This document shows, piece by piece, positions 1 through 5,005 of a DNA stretch of 5,011 nucleotides (its first letter is position 1; the number at the start of each line of letters is the position of its first letter). A program made the position numbers and the translations under genes. The stretch is taken from contig JAHFAP010000093.1 in assembly GCA_023250495.1 (NCBI GenBank), positions 1 through 5,011 on the forward strand. The letters are read 5' to 3'. This stretch comes from Deltaproteobacteria bacterium. GTDB lineage: Bacteria; Desulfobacterota; Binatia; UBA9968. The notes beneath the pieces were generated by a model, which was not told the origin of the DNA, ran no database searches, and was given only the letters and a program-made list of their open reading frames with translations.

Positions 1-565
1 CCACCGGGGAGCGGATAACGGTATGGTTGAGATCCACTGAGGCCTGATCCAATCCTGCCTTGGCCTGTGCTACTTGAGCTTTGCTGACTTCGAACTGGGC
101 CACAGCGCTGTCATAAGCGGCCTGAGCCGCGTCCAGATCGCTTTGCGCAATTAGGTCACGCTTTCTAAGCTCTTTGTTCCGCGCCAGCGTCCGTTGGCTA
201 TCCTCAACGGTGACCTTCGCCTTTACCACATTCGCCTGCGCAGCAAGGAGATTGGCCTTTGCCTGATCTACCGCTGCCTTGAATTTATCCTGATCAAGTT
301 GGGCAACCACTTGGCCCGCCTTCACTTTGCTGTTGAAATCCGCATAAAGCTTGGCGATCGTTCCCGAGACCTGACTTCCCACTTGAACTGTGACCACGGC
401 TTGCAGGCTCCCGGTGGCGGTGACGATCTGGGTGATATCGCCCTTTTTCACCGGCACGGTGGTATAGGGCACTTCTTTCGGCGCTTGGCCGAATTGCCAG
501 ATGGCCAGACCCAAAAACCCCGCGAGCAAAACACCGGCTATGAGTGCAACCTTTTTCCGCTTCAC
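1..565 (-). CDS. MacA/HlyD-like periplasmic adaptor (membrane fusion) protein, 3' part beyond window
   Basis: N-terminal 188 codons of a periplasmic adaptor of the RND/MacA/HlyD type, which links an inner-membrane transporter to an outer-membrane channel for efflux. It starts at GTG (565-563). Residues 6-25 form one hydrophobic segment after a basic KRKK start: an uncleaved anchor or signal. Residues about 58-90 hold the first half of the lipoyl-like barrel-sandwich domain (VGSQVSGTI, then VKAGQVVAQLD). Residues about 91-180 are an Ala/Gln/Lys-rich helical hairpin with the usual RDLIAQSDLDAAQAAY turn region. The second lipoyl half begins with DLNHTVIRSPV and is cut by the window edge. The layout and the VGAQVSG-like motif resemble MacA, so a MacB-type ABC transporter may follow outside the window; this is inference. 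The GTG overlaps the TGA of the preceding gene (GTGA), suggesting translational coupling. The family is clear, but the cargo cannot be told. Confidence 0.92.
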   Translation of the reverse strand, partial: MKRKKVALIAGVLLAGFLGLAIWQFGQAPKEVPYTTVPVKKGDITQIVTATGSLQAVVTVQVGSQVSGTIAKLYADFNSKVKAGQVVAQLDQDKFKAAVDQAKANLLAAQANVVKAKVTVEDSQRTLARNKELRKRDLIAQSDLDAAQAAYDSAVAQFEVSKAQVAQAKAGLDQASVDLNHTVIRSPV

Positions 566-1038
566 GGCTCTCTCCGAACGCCCTGAAAAATCTTCTCCAC
601 GATCTCCCCGACCTCTTTTTTCTGCGGCCGCTGGAAAGTCACCCCGCCGGTGATGACCGCGTCCGGCTCCTGGTCTTCCAGAAGATGCTCCACCGCCACC
701 CGAAACAGAGACATGAACGGCACGCCGTCCATGGAATCCCTGACCTCGCGCGCGCTTCCTTTGACATAGTAGTTCACGTCGCTGTCGGTGATCAATAGCG
801 TGATCTTTCCTGTGCGCCGAAGATTTTTCGCCGTGGTGCTGGTTTTGCTGATCGCCAGATCGATCCTGGAGCGATCTTTCGCCACCACCTCATAATAGGA
901 GAGCATAGCAGGATGCGCCCAGCCTAGTTCATCCACGGTTACAACGACGATAGCCTTGCCACTCTTGGACGCCACCGCGTCCCCCTTGAGCCGGTGGAAA
1001 AGTTCTTCTGTCAGCTCCTTACCCAGAAGTTGCGACAT
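562..1038 (-). CDS. Pyridoxamine 5'-phosphate oxidase-like FMN-binding split-barrel protein (158 aa)
   Basis: A small single-domain protein of the PNPOx-like split-barrel superfamily, whose members bind FMN, F420 or haem. The visible pattern is a helical N-terminus (1-20), a beta strand GKAIVVVTVDELGWAHPAML (27-46) typical of the first barrel strands, then RIDLAISKTSTTAKNLRRTGKITLLI (58-83), which matches the family's segment of a phosphate-contacting strand followed by a helix ending in N-L-R. VNYYVKGSAREV (88-99) continues the barrel. It is much shorter than true PdxH (about 210 aa) and lacks its C-terminal part, so vitamin B6 synthesis is unlikely. The start ATG has AGGGA 5 nt upstream. 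The TGA overlaps the next gene's GTG by 4 nt. Substrate and exact cofactor are unknown. The fold assignment is from pattern recognition, not alignment. Confidence 0.8.
   Translation of the reverse strand: MSQLLGKELTEELFHRLKGDAVASKSGKAIVVVTVDELGWAHPAMLSYYEVVAKDRSRIDLAISKTSTTAKNLRRTGKITLLITDSDVNYYVKGSAREVRDSMDGVPFMSLFRVAVEHLLEDQEPDAVITGGVTFQRPQKKEVGEIVEKIFQGVRREP
570..575 (-). promoter_or_regulatory. Ribosome binding site GGAGAG for the adaptor GTG start
   Basis: GGAGAG on the minus strand, with GGAG ending 6 nt before the GTG at 565-563. It lies inside the last codons of the preceding gene. No ATG in this frame has a comparable site, and the hydrophobic N-terminus begins directly after this GTG, so the site decides the start. 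Confidence 0.7.
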
Positions 1039-1062
1039 CTTCTTCCCTTTGATTCAGTAATT

Positions 1063-1118
1063 AGCTTTCAGCCGTCAGCGGTCAGCTTTCAGCTTTTGGG
1101 CTAATTGCTGATTGCTAT
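1063..1118. repeat. Degenerate heptamer tandem repeat between the two split-barrel genes
   Basis: Eight consecutive 7-base units can be laid out on the plus strand: agctttc, agccgtc, agcggtc, agctttc, agctttt, gggctaa, ttgctga, ttgctat. The first five are close variants of AGCnnTC and the last three are variants of a related TTGCTNA form. On the coding (minus) strand the array reads as GCTGA-type units and fills most of the 89-base gap at 1039-1127. No hairpin with a T-tract is apparent, so I do not call a terminator. The function is unknown. Confidence 0.8.
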
Positions 1119-1127
1119 TTTCTGTCC

Positions 1128-1601
1128 CTATTCACTAACGATCAGCTCCCGCCTCTTTCCGAAGCCCTGCTCGTTGTCGATATAGAAAACCCTCTCGGGA
1201 GCCACGCAAAAGAACTTGACCTTGAGAAAGGCCTGGTACAAGACGCCGCTGGCCGGATTGGTGAAGACCTTCATCACCTCGGGATACTTGCGCGCGTAAA
1301 CCGCCATCGCCTTGCCCTTCTCCAAAAGAGAATCGACCCCGACGACCTTTCCTTCCAATTGGATGCCCTTGATCTTCCGCCAATCCCGGTAGTCCTCCTG
1401 GATCGTCACGGCGACTCTGGGATTTGCCGCGAGGTTCTGACAGTGCCTGGAGTCGGGAGCGGAAAAGAAGTAGAGCCGCAACCCGTCGCTGGCATAAAAA
1501 ACCGTCGCCGCCCAAGGGATGTCGCCTTGGCAGGTGGCAAGCGTCATGGTGTTGTGACTCTCAATGTAGCTCAGGATCTGCTGCTTCAGTTCGTCTGCCA
1601 T
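1128..1601 (-). CDS. Pyridoxamine 5'-phosphate oxidase-like FMN-binding protein (157 aa)
   Basis: A second, clearly different PNPOx-like split-barrel protein. N-terminal helix 1-16 is followed by TMTLATCQGDIPWAATVFYA (18-37), the classic 'x-LATxxxxxPWxxxVxY' first strands of the Pfam Putative_PNPOx group. SAPDSRHCQNLAANPRVAVTI (47-67) is the flavin-phosphate-contacting strand plus helix, with the S-R-H-x-x-N-L pattern. GIQLEGKV (79-86) is the next barrel strand. It also recalls the YhbP group of small putative flavoproteins. An FMN-dependent oxidoreductase or flavin-binding role is likely; the substrate is unknown. The start ATG follows GCTGAGCG, a weak Shine-Dalgarno, and lies 17 nt past the palindrome at 1619-1679. 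It shares little obvious identity with the downstream split-barrel gene, so the two are not a recent duplication. Confidence 0.85.
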   Translation of the reverse strand: MADELKQQILSYIESHNTMTLATCQGDIPWAATVFYASDGLRLYFFSAPDSRHCQNLAANPRVAVTIQEDYRDWRKIKGIQLEGKVVGVDSLLEKGKAMAVYARKYPEVMKVFTNPASGVLYQAFLKVKFFCVAPERVFYIDNEQGFGKRRELIVSE

Positions 1602-1618
1602 CGCTCAGCAATGGAATT

Positions 1619-1679
1619 GGCGGTTTGAACAACTTGAACGACTGGAACGGTTCAAAACGTTCAAAGCGTTCAAAACGCC
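1619..1679. repeat. 9-base degenerate repeats arranged as a long imperfect palindrome
   Basis: Plus-strand units ggtttgaac, aacttgaac, gactggaac are followed by inverted units gttcaaaac, gttcaaagc, gttcaaaac. The two halves mirror each other around base 1649: bases 1645-1648 pair with 1650-1653, 1634-1640 with 1658-1664, 1624-1630 with 1668-1674, and 1619-1622 with 1676-1679. In all 23 base pairs are possible out of 30 facing positions. In RNA it could form a long interrupted hairpin in the 86-base gap between the Fni stop and the next start. There is no T-tract after it on the minus strand, so it is not a standard intrinsic terminator. Confidence 0.8.
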
Positions 1680-1687
1680 CTCAATCT

Positions 1688-2734
1688 TCAACTTCTACGG
1701 GTGAGCGGGACCTTCCGCAACGCCCCTATGTTCTTGGCGCCGACGCACAACATCGCGATCCTGATCTCATGGATCACCCTGCGCAAGAATTCTATCACCT
1801 TGTCCGCTGATTCCAAGGCCGGCGCCAGCAGCGGCTGCCCGATCGCGGCCACATTCGCGCCCAAGGCGACGGCCTTGGCAATATCCAGGCCATTGCGGAT
1901 TCCGCCCGAGGCGACAAGCTCGATATCCGGCACTGCCCTGCGCACCTGGACCAGAGCCTCCTCGGTGGGTATGCCCCAATTCGCAAAGGTGAGTTCGAGG
2001 GGCTCTCCCTTCTGGGCCGAGCGCTTGGCCTCGACCGCGTACCACGAAGTCCCTCCTCGCCCGGCCACGTCGATGGCTCTGACCCCGGCCTGCTTAAGCC
2101 GCAAAGCTACGTCCGCGGAGATTCCGAATCCCACCTCCTTGGCCACGACCGGGACCTCGAGCTGGCGGCAAACTTCAGCGATTCGACGCGCCAGCCCTTT
2201 GAAGTTCCGGTTCCCTTCGGGCTGCGCCGCCTCTTGCAAGACATTCAGATGGAGGATCAGGCCGTCCGCATCGATCATGCGCACGGCCTTGCGGCACTGC
2301 TCGACACCGTAGCCGTAGTTGAGCTGAACGGCGCCGAGATTTCCGAGCAGGAGGATGTCCGGCGCCAGATCTCTGACCTTGAAGGAGTCGACGGCGCTCA
2401 GCTCCTCGAGCGCCACCCGCTGCGAGCCAACCCCCATCGCCAGGCCGAGCTGCTGCGCCGCGACGGCGAGGTTGCGGTTGACCGTGCGGGCCAAAGTAAA
2501 GCCGCCGGTCATCGAGGAGATCAACAGCGGCGCTTTGAGGGGCTTGCCGAGGAAGGTTGTGCTGAGATCGATCTCATCGATGTCGATCTCGGGAAGGGCG
2601 TTGTGAATGAAAGAGTACTGGTCCAATCCCGTGCCCGCGGGGCTGGCGACGGACTCGGTGTCGAGGCAGAGCTCGAGGTGCTCTTTCTTTCTCCGCTGGG
2701 TGGCTGAGAGGGATTTTTTGCGCCTAAGCGGCAT
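1688..2734 (-). CDS. fni: Type 2 isopentenyl-diphosphate delta-isomerase (FMN-dependent, Idi-2)
   Basis: Interconverts isopentenyl and dimethylallyl diphosphate using reduced FMN and Mg2+, in the cytoplasm. The 348-residue protein is of usual family length and forms a TIM barrel. Diagnostic motifs: RKKEHLELCL (15-24), FIHNALPEIDIDEIDLST (42-59), LLISSMTGG (70-78), GVGSQR (101-106), LHLNVLQEAAQPEGN (161-175) with the catalytic or metal-binding H162, N164, Q167 and E168, VVAKEVGFGIS (196-206) with K199, IDVAGRGGTSW (221-231), ASGGIRNGLDIAKA (275-288) for flavin phosphate binding, and GAKNI near the C-terminus. I chose ATG 2734-2732 because the conserved region starts a few residues later. A longer frame from 2845 would overlap the UbiX gene by about 80 bases with a non-conserved extension. 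No clear Shine-Dalgarno precedes this ATG; it begins 31 nt after the ubiX stop. In this context it can supply the dimethylallyl group used by UbiX. Confidence 0.95.
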   Translation of the reverse strand: MPLRRKKSLSATQRRKKEHLELCLDTESVASPAGTGLDQYSFIHNALPEIDIDEIDLSTTFLGKPLKAPLLISSMTGGFTLARTVNRNLAVAAQQLGLAMGVGSQRVALEELSAVDSFKVRDLAPDILLLGNLGAVQLNYGYGVEQCRKAVRMIDADGLILHLNVLQEAAQPEGNRNFKGLARRIAEVCRQLEVPVVAKEVGFGISADVALRLKQAGVRAIDVAGRGGTSWYAVEAKRSAQKGEPLELTFANWGIPTEEALVQVRRAVPDIELVASGGIRNGLDIAKAVALGANVAAIGQPLLAPALESADKVIEFLRRVIHEIRIAMLCVGAKNIGALRKVPLTRRS

Positions 2735-2765
2735 GTTGCGGCAGAGTAGTGAGAGAGTGAATGCC

Positions 2766-3386
2766 TCACTTTTTACGGTCGCCGCGGCTCGCCGCGCGCT
2801 TGGTTTCAGGATGGCGGCGCATCTGCTCGTCGCTCCAGCGTTCAAAGAGGGTCACATCGATGCCAAACTGGTCGAGAATGCGGGTCACGGTTTGATTGAT
2901 GATATCGTCGAGCGTCTTGGGGCGATGGTAAAAGGCGGGCACCGGAGGAAAAATCACCGCGCCCATGCGCGTCAGCGCAACCATGCTTTCCAGGTGTCCC
3001 AGGTGAAGCGGGGTCTCGCGCGCGACCAAGACCAGCCTCTTTCTTTCCTTCAGCACGACGTCGGCGGCGCGAACCAACAGATCCCCGCCGACCGAGTGGG
3101 CGATGCCGCCCATCGATTTCATCGAGCAGGGCGCAATCACCATCCCCTCGGTGCGAAAGGAGCCGCTCGAGATGCCGGCCCCGACGTTGTTGATGTCATG
3201 AACCACGTCCGCCATCGCCTCGACGTCCTTAACGGAATGAGTGGTCTCGACCTGGATGGTCATCTTGGCCGCCCGCGTCATCACCAGATGGGTCTCCACG
3301 TCTTTGAGCCCGCCCAGGACCTCCAGGATCCGCACGCCGTAGATCGCTCCGGTAGCGCCCGATATGCCCACGATGAGTCGCCGCAT
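2766..3386 (-). CDS. ubiX: Flavin prenyltransferase UbiX (prenylated FMN synthesis)
   Basis: Joins the dimethylallyl group of dimethylallyl phosphate to FMN, giving prenylated FMN, the cofactor of UbiD-family (de)carboxylases. All landmarks are present: GISGATGAIYGVRIL (7-21, phosphate-binding loop), SSGSFRTEGMVIAPCSMK (73-90), LLVRAADVVLKERKRLVLV (103-121), ARETPLHLGHLESM (122-135) with the conserved R123-E124, and VPAFYHRPKTLDDI (149-162) with Y153 and R155. The length (206 aa) is normal, with a basic tail after about 190. The start ATG has TGAGG a few bases upstream and lies 6 nt after the stop of the riboflavin-kinase-type gene, implying co-translation. With the flanking kinase and isomerase, both precursors of prenylated FMN are covered locally. 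No UbiD partner is in the window. The specific role (ubiquinone, aromatic acids or the archaeal-type mevalonate route) cannot be told. Confidence 0.95.
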   Translation of the reverse strand: MRRLIVGISGATGAIYGVRILEVLGGLKDVETHLVMTRAAKMTIQVETTHSVKDVEAMADVVHDINNVGAGISSGSFRTEGMVIAPCSMKSMGGIAHSVGGDLLVRAADVVLKERKRLVLVARETPLHLGHLESMVALTRMGAVIFPPVPAFYHRPKTLDDIINQTVTRILDQFGIDVTLFERWSDEQMRRHPETKRAASRGDRKK

Positions 3387-3392
3387 AAAACC

Positions 3393-3803
3393 TCAATCCA
3401 TGAACTCTAGGGTGACTCGCCCTCCGTCCGCGAGCTTGAGCTCATCCTTAAGCCGGACAGGCGCAACCACTTCGATCTTGTCCGCCGGATAGCCCGCCAC
3501 TTGCGGAAGCAGCACCGCGCCTCGATGCTTCCCCTCGATCTCGACGGGAAAGCAGCGCGCCTGGCAATGCGAAGGGTCCCGCGCCGCGATCTCTATTCCT
3601 GGAACCTGCGCCTGGATCTCGCGCCACGCGGCGATCACCTGCTCCGTCTCGAGTCGCAGGTTCAGCGTCCCCGGATAGGGAGAAAAGCCAAGGCTTTTCC
3701 GCAACGACCTCTGCACCCAGTCCAATCCCATGAACGATGCCCCGCGACCCAAATCGGAGAAGACAACTCCGGTCAGTCTTCGCCCCTGCTTCACAATCAC
3801 CAT
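3393..3803 (-). CDS. CTP-dependent riboflavin kinase-type protein (DUF120/RibK family)
   Basis: Resembles the archaeal riboflavin kinase family (MJ0056 type), which phosphorylates riboflavin to FMN using CTP. Matching landmarks in order: LTGVVFSDLGRGASFMGL (10-27; the glycine-rich G-x-G..F element), LGFSPYPGTLNLRLE (38-52; the PGTLN signature whose T and N bind metal and phosphate), CQARCFPVEIEG (80-91), then KIEVVAPVRLKDELKLADGG (109-128) and VTLEF at the end. The 136 residues fit the stand-alone kinase domain; there is no N-terminal helix-turn-helix as in some archaeal members. It is unrelated to bacterial RibF. It sits 14 nt after the longer XdhC gene and 6 nt before ubiX. GGAGG directly abuts this ATG, so translation may start at GTG 3800 or 3794. 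Family call is strong; activity is inferred. Some bacterial DUF120 proteins may have other roles. Confidence 0.85.
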   Translation of the reverse strand: MVIVKQGRRLTGVVFSDLGRGASFMGLDWVQRSLRKSLGFSPYPGTLNLRLETEQVIAAWREIQAQVPGIEIAARDPSHCQARCFPVEIEGKHRGAVLLPQVAGYPADKIEVVAPVRLKDELKLADGGRVTLEFMD

Positions 3804-3808
3804 CCTCC
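3804..3808 (-). promoter_or_regulatory. GGAGG ribosome binding site that questions the annotated start of the DUF120 gene
   Basis: A strong GGAGG on the minus strand touches the ATG at 3803 with no spacer. In the same frame, GTG at 3800-3798 is 3 nt away and GTG at 3794-3792 is 9 nt away, the latter being an ordinary spacing. The conserved domain begins only around residue 10, so any of the three starts keeps it intact. An in-frame TGA just upstream rules out an earlier start. Confidence 0.65.
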
Positions 3809-3817
3809 ATCATCGAT

Positions 3818-4591
3818 CTATTTTCCCGACAGCGACAGCGCCTCTCCGCCGCGGCGAACTTTGATGACCTCGGCCATGATGGATAGAGCGATCTCCTCCG
3901 GCGTTTCCGTTTTGATGTCCAGGCCGATCGGGGCATAGACCCGTTCGATGATTTCATCGGCGATCTTCTCCTCGTCCCTGAATCTCTGGAAGCACGCTTT
4001 GATGCGCCGCCTGCTGCCGATCATCCCGATGTACCTGGCCGGGCTATGCATGATCTCGCGCAGACAGGGCTCGTCATACTTATGGCCCCGCGTGATGAGG
4101 ACGATGTAAGTGGAAGGGGTGATAGGCAGCGATTTCAGCGTGGCCGCCATATCTCCGACCCGAATCTCATCTGCGTCGGGAAACCTCTCGCGATTGACGT
4201 AGAGAATGCGGTCATCGAGCACCGTCACATGGAAATCGAGAATCTTGGCGAACTTGACCAGGGGAACCGCGATATGGCCGGCGCCAACGACAAATAATTT
4301 TGGCGGCGAGGGAAGAACCTCGAAGAAGACCTCAACCTTCCCTCCGGCAGCCGGCAGCTCCAGAGGGATGAGTTTTGATTTTTCCTCTCTAAGACGCGCG
4401 TCCGCTTCTCTGACAATGGCTTGCAAGAGTTTCTCATGGCGGATCGTGCCTAGCCTCAACTTCCCGTCGCGGATGAGACACTTTTCACCCGGCTCAACGC
4501 CGCCGTTCTTCTCGACCTCGACCACGGTGGCCAGCACCCCGGCGCCGCCTTCTTCCTGGATTCTTATAAGCTCTTCGACGAGTTTCTCCAT
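3818..4591 (-). CDS. XdhC/CoxI-family protein with C-terminal Rossmann domain (257 aa)
   Basis: Member of the XdhC family, which binds molybdenum cofactor, helps its sulfuration and inserts it into xanthine dehydrogenase or CO-dehydrogenase-like molybdenum hydroxylases. The C-terminal Rossmann domain is clear: KLFVVGAGHIAVPLVKFAK (98-116), VTVLDDR (122-128), VLITRGHKYD (164-173), ARYIGMIGSRRRIKACF (185-201), then APIGLDIKTETPEEIALSI (220-238), a hallmark ending. The N-terminal part (17-50) looks like a worn CoxI domain: ATVVEVEKNGGVEPGEKCLI aligns with the usual 'ATVVxxxGSTPRxxGAKMLV', but the GSTPR and GGGC motifs are missing. It starts 20 nt after the short CoxI gene stop, which retains those motifs, so the two may work together. 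Its start lies just after heptamer repeats and has only a weak Shine-Dalgarno. The client enzyme is not in the window. Confidence 0.92.
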   Translation of the reverse strand: MEKLVEELIRIQEEGGAGVLATVVEVEKNGGVEPGEKCLIRDGKLRLGTIRHEKLLQAIVREADARLREEKSKLIPLELPAAGGKVEVFFEVLPSPPKLFVVGAGHIAVPLVKFAKILDFHVTVLDDRILYVNRERFPDADEIRVGDMAATLKSLPITPSTYIVLITRGHKYDEPCLREIMHSPARYIGMIGSRRRIKACFQRFRDEEKIADEIIERVYAPIGLDIKTETPEEIALSIMAEVIKVRRGGEALSLSGK

Positions 4592-4595
4592 CTTC

Positions 4596-4630
4596 GCCTA
4601 ATGCCTATTGCCTACCGCCTACTGCCTTCT
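4596..4630. repeat. Heptamer tandem repeat spanning the junction of the two XdhC-family genes
   Basis: Five contiguous 7-base units on the plus strand: gcctaat, gcctatt, gcctacc, gcctact, gccttct. On the coding strand each of the first four contains TAGGC. The array encodes the last residues of the short gene (E-G-S-R-R), provides its TAG stop at 4614-4612, and continues to within 4 nt of the next gene's ATG at 4591, so it also occupies the place of that gene's ribosome binding site. It is unlike the repeat units at 1063-1118 and 1619-1679. Confidence 0.85.
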
Positions 4631-4998
4631 TCTTGCTTCCACCACGGCTCGATAAAGACATTCATGATGCCGCCGCAAACCGCCGGGCTGTCCGAAGAGA
4701 TGTCGTCCAGCAGGTCCACGCGCACGGTCCTGGGTTTGCGCGACCGGATCACTTCGATCGCCTCGCGCTTGACGTCCGCCTCGCCGCATCCCCCGCCGAT
4801 CGTCCCCAGGATCTCTCCCCACGCGGTCACAACCATCTTCGCCCCTACTTCCCTCGGTGTCGAGCCTTTCGTCGACACAATCGTGGCGACGGCAAGGGTC
4901 TCTCCCTTATCGAGAAAATCCCTTACCTGATGGTAGATCGATTCCTTCTTTGGAGCTTCTACCTCTTTATCGTCATGACACGCCCCTGGTCCGGCCAT
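4612..4998 (-). CDS. Short XdhC/CoxI-domain protein (128 aa)
   Basis: Contains only the CoxI-type N-terminal domain of the XdhC family, linked to molybdenum hydroxylase maturation. Motifs: TLAVATIVSTKGSTPREVGAKMVV (residues 34-57, seen as LAVATIV then GSTPR then GAKM), GEILGTIGGGCGEADVKRE (61-79) with the conserved cysteine C71 implicated in cofactor binding, and SPAVCGGIMNVFIEP (104-118) with the CGG motif. Residues 1-18 are a poorly conserved polar leader. The protein ends where longer XdhC proteins continue into a linker and Rossmann domain; here that domain is a separate gene 20 nt downstream. The last residues and stop come from a heptamer repeat, so the natural C-terminus may have been trimmed or extended by the repeat. 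The start is firm: a perfect AGGAGG lies 7 nt upstream of the ATG. Operon partners upstream are outside the window. Confidence 0.92.
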   Translation of the reverse strand: MAGPGACHDDKEVEAPKKESIYHQVRDFLDKGETLAVATIVSTKGSTPREVGAKMVVTAWGEILGTIGGGCGEADVKREAIEVIRSRKPRTVRVDLLDDISSDSPAVCGGIMNVFIEPWWKQEEGSRR

Positions 4999-5005
4999 AA
5001 ACTAA

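Noticed and set aside
194..586. Plus-strand open frame opposite the adaptor gene
   Set aside because: It is the complement of the clear MacA/HlyD-like coding frame and shows no domain or ribosome binding site.
1063..1118. CRISPR array
   Set aside because: Units are 7 bases, degenerate and contiguous, with no spacers.
562..1601. Recent tandem duplication of a split-barrel gene
   Set aside because: The two proteins have similar length and likely fold, but their sequences and motif details differ throughout, so they belong to separate subfamilies.
1619..1679. Intrinsic terminator
   Set aside because: The palindrome is long but A/T-rich in its arms, interrupted by mismatches, and not followed by a T-tract on the minus strand.
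2735..2845. N-terminal extension of Fni by 37 residues
   Set aside because: It would overlap the conserved frame of ubiX, has no family resemblance, and the usual Fni start context (RKKEHLE near the N-terminus) follows the ATG at 2734.
2607..3410. Long open frame of 267 codons on the plus strand
   Set aside because: It lies antisense to ubiX and the start of fni, has low-complexity His/Arg-rich composition and no recognisable motif; both minus-strand genes are unmistakable.
3804..3817. FMN riboswitch ahead of the riboflavin-kinase-type gene
   Set aside because: Only 14 bases separate it from the preceding gene; there is no room for the structured element, and no such element is seen elsewhere in the window.
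3448..3957. 169-codon minus-strand frame across the XdhC/DUF120 junction
   Set aside because: It overlaps two well-supported genes in another frame and is Arg/Gly/Ser-rich, as expected of a shadow in GC-rich DNA.
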